This document shows, piece by piece, positions 34,572 to 43,451 of a stretch of 64,000 bases of DNA. Where the stretch lies: contig NZ_JABVBB010000038.1 of the NCBI RefSeq assembly GCF_013346665.1, forward strand, positions 62,001 to 126,000, read 5' to 3'. Each line of letters opens with the position of its first letter. Position 1 is the first letter of the stretch. The translations under genes were made by a program, and so were the position numbers. Source of the DNA: Sulfitobacter maritimus. GTDB taxonomy: Bacteria; Pseudomonadota; Alphaproteobacteria; Rhodobacterales; Rhodobacteraceae. The notes beneath the pieces were generated by a model. The model ran no database searches and was not told the origin of the DNA. It saw nothing but the letters and a program-made list of their open reading frames with translations.

Positions 34572-35015
34572 ATGAACACCCCCCTTCTCGCCCTAGTGGT
34601 AGTGGCAATCGCAGGTGGCGCAGTCGCATTGCAAACCCCGATCAATGCCGCCTTGGGCCGCAACATAGGCAGCGGCGTGGCAGCTGCGGCGGTGTCCTTT
34701 GGCGTTGGGTTTGCCATTTTGCTGGCGGTGTTGCTGTTGCGCGGCGAATTGAGCGCCTTGCCCCGTATTATCGCGACGCCACCGGTCTTGCTTTTGGGCG
34801 GCGTGCTGGGGGCGTTCTATGTCTGGGCTGTGCTCTGGGCGATTCCGACGTTGGGGGCGTTGACGGTGATTTCAGCGCTGATCCTTGGCCAGTTGAGCGC
34901 GGCACTGGTGATCGATGCGACGGGGCTTTTGGGCCTGACGGTGCAGGCGATCACCCCTACCCGCATTGCCGCCGCCGCGCTGGTGGCGGCGGGGCTGGTG
35001 TTGTCGCGGTTCTGA
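34572..35015 (+). CDS. DMT-superfamily inner membrane protein (DUF606/YdcZ-like)
   Basis: The protein has 147 residues with five predicted transmembrane helices. It begins MNTPLLALVVVAIAGGAVAL, with the QTPINAALGRNIGS signature of the DUF606 family, which forms half-size transporters that may work as pairs. The substrate is unknown. AGGAACGGAG lies upstream. The gene is convergent with the D-amino-acid aminotransferase gene, with a three-base gap. Confidence 0.85.
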   Translation: MNTPLLALVVVAIAGGAVALQTPINAALGRNIGSGVAAAAVSFGVGFAILLAVLLLRGELSALPRIIATPPVLLLGGVLGAFYVWAVLWAIPTLGALTVISALILGQLSAALVIDATGLLGLTVQAITPTRIAAAALVAAGLVLSRF

Positions 35016-35018
35016 GGG

Positions 35019-35879
35019 TCAGATCGCAGTTTTGCGCATTTCCGCGATGTAAATTTCACGCAAGCGCGGCGCCAGTTTACCCGGCGTGCCGCTGCCGATC
35101 TTGGCGCCGTCAATCTCAACCACTGGCGTCACGAAAGCACTGGCGGAGGTCACAAACGCCTCATCTGCCTGCTGCGCCTCTTCAATGGTGAAGTTGCGCT
35201 CTTCCACCTGCATCTGCGCCTCACGAGCCAGTTCCAACACCGCCTTGCGGGTGATGCCGTGCAGGATGTCGTTAGAGGTTTCGCGCGTGATGATCTTGCC
35301 GTCTTTCACGATATAAGCGTTGTTCGACGTGCCTTCGGTGACGAAACCATCCTCGACCATCCAAGCGTCTTCGACACCGGCTTTCTTGGCCATCATCTTG
35401 CCCATCGAGGGGTAGAGCAGCTGCACTGTTTTGATATCGCGGCGGCCCCAGCGGATGTCTTCGATGCTGATCACACGGATACCGTCACGGGCGGCAGGGT
35501 TGTCGGCCAGCCCCGGTTTGGATTGGGTGAACAGCACCAGCGATGGCGCGGTGGTGTCGGGGTTAGGGAAAGCAAAATCGCGGTCGCCATCCGACCCACG
35601 CGTGACCTGAAGGTAAATGAGACCATCCTTGATGTCGTTCAACCGCACCAACTCGCGGTGAATTTCCAACAACTCTTCGGTGGTGGCAGGCGCGCGCATA
35701 TCCAACTCGTTCATCGAGCGGGTTAGCCGTTCGGCATGGCCGTCGAAAGCGATGAGCTTGCCATCCAACACGCTCGTCACCTCATAGACCCCATCGGCCA
35801 TCAGAAAACCCCGGTCAAAAATCGAGACCTTGGCCTGATCCTCGGGCAGATATTCGCCGTTTACATAGACAGTTCGCAT
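35019..35879 (-). CDS. D-amino-acid aminotransferase (class IV PLP enzyme)
   Basis: This 286-residue class IV aminotransferase starts MRTVYVNGEYLPEDQAKVS. The catalytic lysine is in RRDIKTVQLL, and the cofactor glutamate and TSNN segment follows in DGFVTEGTSNNAYIV, as in Bacillus D-amino acid aminotransferase. A D-specific role fits the neighbours: it is the third gene of an operon with dgcN and dgcA, two bases after dgcA. Branched-chain or aminodeoxychorismate lyase activity is the alternative within this fold. Confidence 0.85.
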   Translation of the reverse strand: MRTVYVNGEYLPEDQAKVSIFDRGFLMADGVYEVTSVLDGKLIAFDGHAERLTRSMNELDMRAPATTEELLEIHRELVRLNDIKDGLIYLQVTRGSDGDRDFAFPNPDTTAPSLVLFTQSKPGLADNPAARDGIRVISIEDIRWGRRDIKTVQLLYPSMGKMMAKKAGVEDAWMVEDGFVTEGTSNNAYIVKDGKIITRETSNDILHGITRKAVLELAREAQMQVEERNFTIEEAQQADEAFVTSASAFVTPVVEIDGAKIGSGTPGKLAPRLREIYIAEMRKTAI

Positions 35880-35881
35880 GG

Positions 35882-36847
35882 TCACCCCCAAAGCGCAGCA
35901 ACGGGGGGATGCACGCCCGCGCCGTCGAATTTCAAAGCATTGTCGCGGTCTTCTGCCAGAAGCAGCGGGCCGTCAAGGTCCACGACCTTTGCCCCTTGCG
36001 CGACCAGCGTCGCCGGAGCCATGGCCAACGATGAGCCGACCATGCAGCCGACCATGACGTCAAACCCTTCGGCCCGCGCCGCATCGCGCAACGCCAGCGC
36101 TTCGGTCAGCCCGCCGGTTTTGTCGAGCTTGATGTTCACCACATCGTATTTGCCCTTGAGGCCCGGCAGACTGGCCCGGTCATGGCAGCTCTCATCCGCA
36201 CAGACGGGCACCGGGCGCTCCATGCCCAGCAGCGCCTCATCTTCACCTGCGGGTAGAGGTTGTTCGACCAGCGCCACACCAAGACGAACCAGATGTGGCG
36301 CAAGGTCGGCGTAGACCTCTGCCGACCAACCTTCATTGGCGTCGATGATGATGGTGGCGTCGGGCGCTCCGGCGCGGACCGCTTCAAGACGCGGCATGTC
36401 GTCGGGCGTGCCGAGCTTGATTTTCAGCAGCGGCCGCTGCGCATGTTTCGCCGCCTGTGCGCGCATTGCTTCGGGGTCGTCTAACGAGAGGGTATAGGCC
36501 GTCACCTCCGGCCCCGGCGCGGTCAACCCGGCCAGTTCCCATACCCGCTTGCCTGCGCGTTTGGCTTCCAGATCCCAAAGGGCGCAATCGACCGCATTGC
36601 GCGCGGCTCCGGCGGGCAGCAGATCGTAGAGCGCTTGCCGCGTGATATCACCGGGCAAGCCGTTGATCTCTGCCGTGACCGATTCGAGGGTTTCGTCGTA
36701 GCGAGCGTAAGGCACACACTCGCCCCAGCCGGTCACGCCGCCCTCCGTCACGCGGACGGTGAGCACCTTGGCCTCGGTCCGCGAACCGCGACTGATGGTA
36801 AAGACCTGCGCCAGTTTGAAGGTATCTGCGGTAACGTCGATCTGCAT
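35882..36847 (-). CDS. dgcA: Enolase-superfamily epimerase, probable N-acetyl-D-glutamate racemase (DgcA-like)
   Basis: This 321-residue member of the muconate lactonizing enzyme subgroup has the acid/base lysines in LLKIKLG and VVNIKLDKTGG. The three metal ligands are in IIDANEGW, VEQPL and CADESCHD. It would usually be annotated as a dipeptide (L-Ala-D/L-Glu) epimerase. Directly after a DUF1611/DgcN gene, it better fits DgcA, which racemises N-acetyl-D-glutamate to the L-form. A GTG at 36853 overlaps the dgcN stop as GTGA, so the start could be there; I used the ATG at 36847. Confidence 0.8.
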   Translation of the reverse strand: MQIDVTADTFKLAQVFTISRGSRTEAKVLTVRVTEGGVTGWGECVPYARYDETLESVTAEINGLPGDITRQALYDLLPAGAARNAVDCALWDLEAKRAGKRVWELAGLTAPGPEVTAYTLSLDDPEAMRAQAAKHAQRPLLKIKLGTPDDMPRLEAVRAGAPDATIIIDANEGWSAEVYADLAPHLVRLGVALVEQPLPAGEDEALLGMERPVPVCADESCHDRASLPGLKGKYDVVNIKLDKTGGLTEALALRDAARAEGFDVMVGCMVGSSLAMAPATLVAQGAKVVDLDGPLLLAEDRDNALKFDGAGVHPPVAALWG

Positions 36848-36849
36848 GG

Positions 36850-37851
36850 TCACAGCGCCGCCAATGCGTCAGCCAGTCGGGCGCCACCTTGGCGGAAGGG
36901 ATCGACTGCGGGCAGGCCAAGCCGCTCTTCGACCTCGGCCAGATAGGCCTCAGCCTCGGCTTCGGACATGTGGTAGGTGTTGACCGAAATACCGACGACC
37001 TTGCAGTTGGGGTTCGGCACCTGCGCCAGCGTCAGCGCCATGTCACGCACCGCTTCCAAACTGGGCAAGGAGTATTCTGGCAGCCCGCGCATATGGGTCC
37101 GGGTCGGCTCGTGGCAGAGGATCAGCGCATCGGGCTGGCCGCCGTGGATCAGCGCCATGGTCACGCCGGAGTAGGAGACGTGGAACAGGCTGCCCTGCCC
37201 TTCGATAATGTCCCAGTGATCATCGTCATTGTCGGGCGTCAGATATTCCACCGCGCCCGCCATAAAGTCCGCAATCACCGCATCCAGCGGCACACCGTCA
37301 CCAGTGATCAGAATGCCGGTCTGGCCGGTGGCGCGGAAGGTGCTCTTCATGCCCTTTTCGCGCATCGCCTCATCTAGCGCGAGCGCCGTGTACATCTTGC
37401 CGACCGAGCAATCGGTGCCTACAGCCAAGACCCGCTTGCCGCTGCGCTTCTTGCCATCGGCAATCGGGTATTCAACACTGGGCACGCGCACGTCATGTAG
37501 GGTGGTGCCATTGGCTTTGGCAGCGGCCACCAGATCGGCCTCATCACGCAGCAGGTTGTGCAGGCCAGAGGCGATGTCGAAACCCATGTTCAGCGCCTCG
37601 ATCAGCACCTCTTTCCACGCCGCGCTGATCTTGCCGCCCCGATTGGCCACGCCGATGACCAATGTCTCTGCTCCGGCCTCGCGCGCTTCGGCCAATGTCA
37701 TGTCCTTCAGACCGAGGTCGGCCTTGCAGCCCTCCATGCGGAACTGGCCGACGGCATTGTCAGGCCGCCAGTCTTTGATGCCTTGGGCAACCTTGGCAGA
37801 AAGGGAGTCGGGCGCGTCACCCAGAAAGAGCAGATAGGGGGTTTTGATCAT
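36850..37851 (-). CDS. dgcN: DUF1611 protein, probable D-glutamate N-acetyltransferase (DgcN-like)
   Basis: This 333-residue protein has a P-loop (VLAVGTDCSVGKMYTALAL, about residues 144-162) and the DUF1611 fold. Members with an adjacent enolase-family racemase have been shown in marine proteobacteria to acetylate D-glutamate (DgcN), the first step of a D-glutamate catabolic route. This gene is followed directly by dgcA and a D-amino acid aminotransferase. It would initiate the operon, divergent from mcl1. Assignment is by operon context and family, not by motif alone. Confidence 0.82.
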   Translation of the reverse strand: MIKTPYLLFLGDAPDSLSAKVAQGIKDWRPDNAVGQFRMEGCKADLGLKDMTLAEAREAGAETLVIGVANRGGKISAAWKEVLIEALNMGFDIASGLHNLLRDEADLVAAAKANGTTLHDVRVPSVEYPIADGKKRSGKRVLAVGTDCSVGKMYTALALDEAMREKGMKSTFRATGQTGILITGDGVPLDAVIADFMAGAVEYLTPDNDDDHWDIIEGQGSLFHVSYSGVTMALIHGGQPDALILCHEPTRTHMRGLPEYSLPSLEAVRDMALTLAQVPNPNCKVVGISVNTYHMSEAEAEAYLAEVEERLGLPAVDPFRQGGARLADALAAL

Positions 37852-38015
37852 GGCAGGCCTCCGGCGTTAAATTTGTGCGCATATTGCGCGTGAGAATACG
37901 CAAGTGCGTGGCGTTGTCGACGCATCAACAGGTAAATGCGCTGCAATTTTCGCGGAAAGTTACCGTCTGCGCAAAAATCGTGCGTTGGCCTTGCTCAGAT
38001 CCCTCAGCGTGAAAA

Positions 38016-38054
38016 TGCTGCAACTGCGAAATCCGCTTGCGATTGGGGACGCAA
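38016..38054 (+). promoter_or_regulatory. Upstream region of mcl1 with a 15-bp sequence shared with mcd and a TTGCG dyad
   Basis: TGCTGCAACTGCGAA (38016-38030) recurs exactly before mcd (45854-45868), a gene of the same pathway. Just after it is TTGCG-(8 nt)-CGCAA (38037-38054). Both lie 55-95 bp before mcl1. This suggests a common regulator of the ethylmalonyl-CoA pathway, perhaps of the RamB/ScfR type. Confidence 0.55.
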
Positions 38055-38107
38055 TTTCCTACCAGAAAGCAGAACCCATATGAAACAATATTACCTATAG
38101 GTGCCCT

Positions 38108-39067
38108 ATGAGCTTCCGCATTCAGCCCGCCGCCCCTGCCCGCCCGAACCGCTGCCAATTGTTCGGCCCCGGCTCCCGCCCGGCGATTTTCGAGAAGATG
38201 GCAGCCTCGGATGCCGATGTGATTAACCTTGACCTTGAGGACAGCGTTGCACCGTCCGACAAAGACAGCGCGCGTGCCAATATTATCAAGGCGATTTCGG
38301 ACATCGACTGGGGCAACAAGACTCTTTCGGTGCGGATCAACGGGTTGGACACGCCCTACTGGTACCGTGATGTGGTGGAATTGCTGGAACAGGCCGGACC
38401 GCGGCTCGATCAGATTATGATTCCCAAAGTTGGCTGCGCCGCAGATGTCTATGCCGTGGATGCGCTGGTGACTGCCGTGGAGACCGCCAAGGGCCGCGAG
38501 AAGAAGATCAGCTTTGAAGTCATCATCGAATCCGCCGCCGGTATCGCCCATGTGGAAGAAATCGCCGCCTCCTCGCCGCGCTTGCAGGCGATGTCGCTCG
38601 GGGCTGCCGATTTTGCTGCGTCGATGGGCATGCAGACCACCGGCATCGGCGGCACGCAGGAAAACTATTACATGCAGCGCGGCGATCAGAAGCACTGGTC
38701 CGACCCCTGGCACTGGGCGCAGGCGGCAATCGTAGCGGCCTGCCGGACGCATGGGGTGCTGCCGGTTGACGGGCCATTCGGTGACTTCTCTGACGACGAA
38801 GGCTTCCGCGCGCAGGCGCGGCGCTCGGCGACACTGGGGATGGTAGGCAAGTGGGCGATCCACCCCAAACAGGTGGCGCTGAGCAATGAGGTATTCACCC
38901 CCTCTGAAGAAGCCGTGGCCGAAGCGCGTGAGATTCTGGCAGCGATGGAAGAGGCCAAGGCAAAGGGCGAGGGCGCGACCGTTTATAAGGGGCGTTTGGT
39001 GGATATTGCCAGTATTAAACAGGCTGAGGTGATTGTGCGGCAGTCTGAGATGATTGCCCAACGCTGA
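38108..39067 (+). CDS. mcl1: L-malyl-CoA / beta-methylmalyl-CoA lyase
   Basis: This CitE/HpcH-type C-C lyase has 319 residues starting [20 protein letters not shown]. The substrate arginine and magnesium ligands are in [21 protein letters not shown] and [17 protein letters not shown], and the C-terminal lid [15 protein letters not shown] is present. In Rhodobacter Mcl1 cleaves beta-methylmalyl-CoA to glyoxylate plus propionyl-CoA in acetate assimilation. Another pathway enzyme, Mcd, lies at 45906 with a shared upstream motif. Simple malyl-CoA lyase of the serine cycle is the alternative. Confidence 0.92.
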   Translation: MSFRIQPAAPARPNRCQLFGPGSRPAIFEKMAASDADVINLDLEDSVAPSDKDSARANIIKAISDIDWGNKTLSVRINGLDTPYWYRDVVELLEQAGPRLDQIMIPKVGCAADVYAVDALVTAVETAKGREKKISFEVIIESAAGIAHVEEIAASSPRLQAMSLGAADFAASMGMQTTGIGGTQENYYMQRGDQKHWSDPWHWAQAAIVAACRTHGVLPVDGPFGDFSDDEGFRAQARRSATLGMVGKWAIHPKQVALSNEVFTPSEEAVAEAREILAAMEEAKAKGEGATVYKGRLVDIASIKQAEVIVRQSEMIAQR

Positions 39068-39083
39068 GCGCTTTTGGCAAGCC

Positions 39084-39119
39084 GCCGGGGGCGCTGCCCC
39101 CGGACCCCCGCGGGTATTT
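39084..39119. repeat. GC-rich intergenic palindrome of roseobacter type
   Basis: CCGGGGGCGCTGCCCCCGG (39084-39102) is followed by ACCCCCGCGGGTATTTAAAAAA. Very similar palindromes recur between genes in many Rhodobacteraceae genomes. Here it could also end mcl1 transcription. I see only this full copy in the window. Confidence 0.6.
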
Positions 39120-39222
39120 AAAAAAGGATGAAGGTGAAGAGGTGCTACGCGCCTTGGCCAAACCCGCGTTGCAAACCGGCGCGTTGCGCTCCATATACAC
39201 AGGCAACAAGCCGGAGCATGCA

Positions 39223-40185
39223 ATGACCCAATATCTGGATTTCGAAAAACCACTGGCCGAGATCGAAGGCAAGGCGGAAGAGCTGCGGGCGCTGGCCCGG
39301 TCCAACGAAGAGATGGACATCACCGCCGAGGCTCAGGCGCTGGACAAGAAAGCCGCCGTGATGCTGGAGGACCTTTATGGGTCGCTCACGCCTTGGCGCA
39401 AATGTCAGGTGGCGCGTCATCCGGAACGGCCGCATTGCAAAGACTATATCGAGGCGCTGTTTACCGAGTTCACGCCACTGGCGGGAGACCGGAACTTTGC
39501 CGACGACCATGCTGTTATGGGCGGCTTGGCGCGGTTCAATGACACGCCGGTGGTGGTGATTGGCCATGAGAAAGGCAATGACACCAAGAGCCGGATTGAG
39601 CGCAATTTTGGCATGGCGCGGCCTGAAGGTTATCGTAAGGCGGTGCGGTTGATGGAACTGGCGGATAAGTTCAATCTGCCGGTGGTGACCATTGTTGACA
39701 CGCCCGGCGCCTACCCCGGCAAGGGGGCCGAAGAGCGCGGACAGTCCGAGGCGATTGCGCGTTCGACGGAGAAATGTTTGCAGATCGGTGTGCCGCTTAT
39801 CAGCGTAATCGTTGGCGAAGGCGGGTCTGGCGGGGCGGTGGCTTTTGCCACGGCGAACCGTGTCGCGATGCTGGAACATTCGGTTTATTCGGTCATCACA
39901 CCCGAGGGCTGCGCGTCGATCCTGTGGAAAGACAGCGAGAAAATGCGCGAAGCTGCTGAGCAGATGCGTTTGACGGCGGATGAGCTTAAGACGCTTGGGG
40001 TGATTGATCAGATTATTCCGGAGCCCATGGGCGGCGCGCACCGTCATGCCGATGAGACGATCAAGGCCGTAGGCAAAGCGCTTGCCGACATGCTGAAAGA
40101 GCTGGACGGCAAAGGCGGCGAAGCGCTGATCAAAGACCGTCGCACCAAGTTTCTTGAAATGGGCCGCAAGGGGCTGGCGGCTTAA
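39223..40185 (+). CDS. accA: Acetyl-CoA carboxylase carboxyltransferase subunit alpha
   Basis: With AccD this subunit transfers carboxyl from biotin to acetyl-CoA, the first step of fatty acid synthesis. It has 320 residues from the ATG at 39223 ([21 protein letters not shown]). The crotonase-fold core is intact, including FPVVT-like [23 protein letters not shown] and [15 protein letters not shown]. The upstream frame extension is rejected. Its last bases overlap the stop of the convergent GNAT gene. Confidence 0.97.
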   Translation: MTQYLDFEKPLAEIEGKAEELRALARSNEEMDITAEAQALDKKAAVMLEDLYGSLTPWRKCQVARHPERPHCKDYIEALFTEFTPLAGDRNFADDHAVMGGLARFNDTPVVVIGHEKGNDTKSRIERNFGMARPEGYRKAVRLMELADKFNLPVVTIVDTPGAYPGKGAEERGQSEAIARSTEKCLQIGVPLISVIVGEGGSGGAVAFATANRVAMLEHSVYSVITPEGCASILWKDSEKMREAAEQMRLTADELKTLGVIDQIIPEPMGGAHRHADETIKAVGKALADMLKELDGKGGEALIKDRRTKFLEMGRKGLAA

Positions 40186-40628
40186 GCCAGCTTTGCCTTG
40201 AAGCGCGGATCGGGTGTGATCTGATCAAAGCCAGCGCGGCGGTAAAACGTCTGCACGCGCTGGTTGCGTGGATCTGTGCCGACCGTGACATAGGTACAGC
40301 CCCGCTGCTGTGCGTGATCCAGCGCGGCCTGCACCAATGCGCGCCCCAGACCTTTGCCTCGCGCTGTGTCGCAGACGAACAAATGGTGTAGATCCATCCC
40401 GCGTGCGCCGAATTGCAATTGCATTTGCGGGGTGAGTGCCGCATAGCCGCGCAGCCCTGTAGTGCCTTCGGCCACCAGCAATGTAATCCATGGGGCGGGG
40501 CCGAGGCTGTCGCGTTCGAGTGCTGCAAGCGTGAGCGTGGCCGTGTCGCCATGGTAGGCGGCCAGCGCATGGGCGAGGTCGAGAACCATTGGTAGGTCAG
40601 ATTTTTCAGCAGGGCGAATTACAGGCAT
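40182..40628 (-). CDS. GNAT family N-acetyltransferase
   Basis: This acetyl-CoA-dependent acyltransferase fold has 148 residues, starting [20 protein letters not shown] at 40628. Motif A is [24 protein letters not shown] (Q/RxxGxG pyrophosphate loop), and a C-terminal FYRRAGF follows. The acceptor is unknown. A GTG further upstream is less likely because GAAAGAGACGAC precedes the chosen ATG. Confidence 0.85.
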   Translation of the reverse strand: MPVIRPAEKSDLPMVLDLAHALAAYHGDTATLTLAALERDSLGPAPWITLLVAEGTTGLRGYAALTPQMQLQFGARGMDLHHLFVCDTARGKGLGRALVQAALDHAQQRGCTYVTVGTDPRNQRVQTFYRRAGFDQITPDPRFKAKLA

Positions 40629-40921
40629 GTCGTCTCTTTCTGTGATCACCACAGGGAGACAAGCAAAGCCGCGCTGTGGCGGCTTGTGGATATGGAAATG
40701 GTGCCGCGCCGGTTAGGAGCGGGGGTAATAGACTGTTGTGAAGCAGATCATTTCCATGAAGCGTAGATGCGCCTCTGCCGCGCGCCTGTCAAGCGCCGCT
40801 TTCGTGAGCGGCTGTGATTTGCAAACGGCCCCCACGGACCCGATATTTGTAGTACAGGGCGTCTGCGACACCCCTGTGCCGCCCGACTGCCCTTTTTCGT
40901 CACCGTACAAGGGAGTCTGTC
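40629..40921. other. Gap of about 290 bp with a hairpin, no supported gene
   Basis: GCCGCT-TTCGTG-AGCGGC (40795-40812) is a stable hairpin. A GTG-started frame of 63 codons (40738-40929) overlaps the next start and lacks a clear SD; I do not accept it as a gene. The hairpin may belong to the leader of the following gene. Confidence 0.4.
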
Positions 40922-41227
40922 ATGTATAAACGTATCCTCACTGCCGCCCTGCTCTTTGGCATGGCCTGCACCGGGCCACCGGCTTGGGCACAAGCCTGCG
41001 CCCCGCGCGCGGCGCTCACCGCAAAATTGGAAGCCGCCTATGGCGAGACCCTTTCGGCGCGGGGGCTTCAAAACCCGACCGCGCTGATCGAAGTCTTTGC
41101 TTCTGCTGAAAGCGGCAGCTTCACCGTCTTGATGAGCCGGCCCGATGGCATCAGTTGCATCCTATCCACTGGCACGCATTGGATGGTCGAACCGGCCCCA
41201 CCGCGCAAGAAGGGCGCGGCAAGTTGA
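40922..41227 (+). CDS. Small secreted protein of unknown function
   Basis: This 101-residue protein has a clear signal peptide (MYKRILTAALLFGMACTG, with AWAQA|C cleavage near residue 24). The mature part of about 77 residues has two cysteines (in ACAPRAALT and ISCILSTGTHW) that could form a disulfide, and the end GTHWMVEPAPPRKKG is seen in many Rhodobacteraceae hypotheticals. It is probably periplasmic. I do not know the function. An upstream SD-like AAGGGAG lies at good distance. Confidence 0.75.
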   Translation: MYKRILTAALLFGMACTGPPAWAQACAPRAALTAKLEAAYGETLSARGLQNPTALIEVFASAESGSFTVLMSRPDGISCILSTGTHWMVEPAPPRKKGAAS

Positions 41228-41242
41228 GCTTGGGATCGGCTG

Positions 41243-41893
41243 TTAACTCGCCAGCATCCGCAGGCCTTGGGTGACATCGGAGCGCACGGCCAGCCGCAGA
41301 CCGGGCTCGTCCCCGGCGCGGAGGGCCGCGATAATCAGCCGGTGGAAATGCGGTGGCTCCGTCCGCCGCAGGCGACCATAGAGCGCGCGCATCGTTGGCC
41401 CCATCTGAAGCCAAACTGTTTCAGCCATAGCCAGCATCGCGGGTGCCTGAGCGCGCAGGTAGAGCGTGCGGTGAAATTCGAGGTTGGTGCGGATGTAGCT
41501 AACCGCATCGCGATGTGCGACCGCTTCGGCGATATTGGTGTTGATTGTCTGCATCCGTTCGATCAGCGCCATATGGGCGCGCGGCAGGGCGCGTGAGGCC
41601 AATTCGACTTCTAACAGAGCCCGCAGCGCCGCCAATTCCTCAATCCGTTCGTTGCTTAACTCAGGCGTGGAGATGCGGCCTGAGGTCGACATGGTCAGCG
41701 CGCCTTCGGCTGCCAGACGCCGCACCGCTTCGCGGGCGGGGGTCATCGACACGTCGTATTCTCGCCCCACGCCGCGCAGGGTAAGCGCGTGGCCGGGGGG
41801 CAGATCGCCGTGCATGATACGCGAGCGCAACCCGCGATAAACGCGGTCATGGGCCAGCGGCGTGGCCTCAACGGGGCGGGGGCTTAGGTTCAT
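41243..41893 (-). CDS. GntR family transcriptional regulator (FCD type)
   Basis: This 216-residue regulator has an N-terminal winged helix (DRVYRGLRSRIMHGDLPPGHALTLRG, then DVSMTPAREAVRRLAAEGAL) and a C-terminal FCD all-helical ligand domain, with metal-ligand-type histidine in FHRTLYLRAQ and FHRLIIAALRAGDE. The ligand is unknown; FCD proteins usually sense carboxylic acids. No adjacent catabolic operon is divergent from it, so the target may be elsewhere. Confidence 0.9.
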   Translation of the reverse strand: MNLSPRPVEATPLAHDRVYRGLRSRIMHGDLPPGHALTLRGVGREYDVSMTPAREAVRRLAAEGALTMSTSGRISTPELSNERIEELAALRALLEVELASRALPRAHMALIERMQTINTNIAEAVAHRDAVSYIRTNLEFHRTLYLRAQAPAMLAMAETVWLQMGPTMRALYGRLRRTEPPHFHRLIIAALRAGDEPGLRLAVRSDVTQGLRMLAS

Positions 41894-42018
41894 AGGAGGG
41901 TTGTGATCACAAGCCGCTCCAAGGTCAAGCGCGGGGTTTTAGGCGACGGGCGAAACAGCCGTTGCCCTACGCCGCGCTGCGCTCTATCGGGGGGCCAAAT
42001 CGTTATAGGAGCCGCACC

Positions 42019-42312
42019 GTGAGCCAACGAAACTTCATTCGCCATGTGGTCTTTTTCTCTGCCAAGGACCCGAAAGACATTCCTGCGATCGTAGCGGGGC
42101 TTTGGAAACTCGCCGATATCCCTTATTCGACGACCTTCGAGATTTGCGAAAACACCCGCGTCGACGCGCTTTCAGGCGATGTGGATGTGGTGGTCTATGC
42201 CGAGTTCCCCGATGCCGAGGCGCTCGCCGCATATAAGGCGCATCCGATTTACCAAGAGGCCATCGATATCGTGCGGCCTTTGCGCGATATGCGTGTGCCT
42301 GCGGATTTTTAA
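42019..42312 (+). CDS. Dabb (stress-responsive A/B barrel) domain protein
   Basis: This small dimeric ferredoxin-like barrel of about 97 residues has the GTG start at 42019 (after AGGAG) giving MSQRNFIRHVVFFSAKD. The HVVFF strand with VYAEFPDAEALAAYKAHPIYQE is the family signature. Some members are enzymes (olivetolic acid cyclase-like) and others respond to salt stress; no specific role is visible. It lies eight bases before pabB, so it may be cotranscribed. Confidence 0.88.
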   Translation: MSQRNFIRHVVFFSAKDPKDIPAIVAGLWKLADIPYSTTFEICENTRVDALSGDVDVVVYAEFPDAEALAAYKAHPIYQEAIDIVRPLRDMRVPADF

Positions 42313-42320
42313 GTCGCGCT

Positions 42321-43451
42321 ATGGCTGGCCATTGCGTTCTTTTTGACACTGGCCCGCTGGGGCGTGGCACGGGATTTCGCGCGCCACAGCGGATCATCAG
42401 CGCAGCAACCCCGGCGGAGGTGCCGGCAGCCTTTGCGGCGCTTGAGGCGGCGCAGGCGAGTGGTGCTTGGCTGGCGGGGTATGCGAGTTATGAGTTGGGC
42501 TACCTCGGCTCTCGTAAGCTGTGCGATCTAATGCCTGCTGAACGTGGCCTACCCTTGCTGCATTTCGGGGTGTTTGATGCCCCTCAAGCGCATCGTTTCG
42601 AGGACGCAGCGGGGGATGCAAGCCTGTCTGACCTTACCCCGGATTGGGATTTCGCCCAATATGAAGCCGCCTTTGCGCAGGTGCAGGATTTCATCACGGC
42701 CGGTGACATTTATCAGGCCAATCTGACCTTTGGGATGGAGGGCCGCCATACCGGCACGCCCGCCGCGCTTTACGCCCGGTTGCGCCAGCGTCAGAAGGTG
42801 GAACATGGCGCCTTTGTTGATTTGGGCGGCCCAGTGCTACTCTCGCGCTCGCCTGAGTTGTTCTTTGCGCTGTCGGCCGACGGACATCTAACCGCGCGCC
42901 CGATGAAAGGCACGGCACGGCGCGGGCTGGATGCTGTCGAAGATGCCGAACTGCGTGCCGAACTCGCTGCCTCGGAAAAGAACATGGCCGAGAACCTGAT
43001 GATCGTGGATCTGCTGCGCAACGACATCAGCCGGATCGCTGAACTTGGCAGTGTTAAAGTGCCGGAGCTTTTCGAGATCGAAACCTATGAGACGCTGCAT
43101 CAAATGACCTCGCGCGTCACGGCGCAGATCTTGCCGGGCAAGCGTCTGGCCGACATCTTTCATGCGCTTTTCCCCTGTGGGTCGATCACCGGTGCGCCCA
43201 AAATCCGCGCCATGCAGATTCTGCGCGCGCTAGAGCTCGCCCCACGCGATGCCTATTGCGGCGCGGTGGGCTGGATTGCGCCCTCTGGTGCGATGCAGTT
43301 CAACGTGGCGATCCGCACGGCGACCTGCCATGCCGATGGGCGGCTGCGGCTAAATGTTGGTGGTGGCGTGGTGCATGACAGCACAGCTGAGGATGAATAT
43401 GCTGAAGCGCTGCTGAAAGCACGTTTCGCAACCCTGCCTCAAAACCGATAG
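42321..43451 (+). CDS. pabB: Aminodeoxychorismate synthase component I
   Basis: With a glutamine amidotransferase it makes 4-amino-4-deoxychorismate for folate. The 376-residue form has a short N-terminal part and a complete chorismate-binding domain: RPMKGTARRG, ENLMIVDLLRNDISRIAELG and FPCGSITGAPKIRAMQIL. The lysine in the MKGT segment is the ADCS/anthranilate synthase discriminator. pabC and pabA are not in this window. The gene ends inside the opposite-strand SprT-like gene by 13 bp. Confidence 0.92.
   Translation: MAGHCVLFDTGPLGRGTGFRAPQRIISAATPAEVPAAFAALEAAQASGAWLAGYASYELGYLGSRKLCDLMPAERGLPLLHFGVFDAPQAHRFEDAAGDASLSDLTPDWDFAQYEAAFAQVQDFITAGDIYQANLTFGMEGRHTGTPAALYARLRQRQKVEHGAFVDLGGPVLLSRSPELFFALSADGHLTARPMKGTARRGLDAVEDAELRAELAASEKNMAENLMIVDLLRNDISRIAELGSVKVPELFEIETYETLHQMTSRVTAQILPGKRLADIFHALFPCGSITGAPKIRAMQILRALELAPRDAYCGAVGWIAPSGAMQFNVAIRTATCHADGRLRLNVGGGVVHDSTAEDEYAEALLKARFATLPQNR

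Noticed and set aside
37925-39253. A 442-codon minus-strand frame opposite mcl1
   Set aside because: mcl1 is certain, and the frame has the usual shadow composition of high-GC antisense.
40738-40929. A 63-codon GTG-started frame upstream of the small secreted protein
   Set aside because: No convincing SD, no family, and it overlaps the next gene. The lipobox-like SGC is probably chance.
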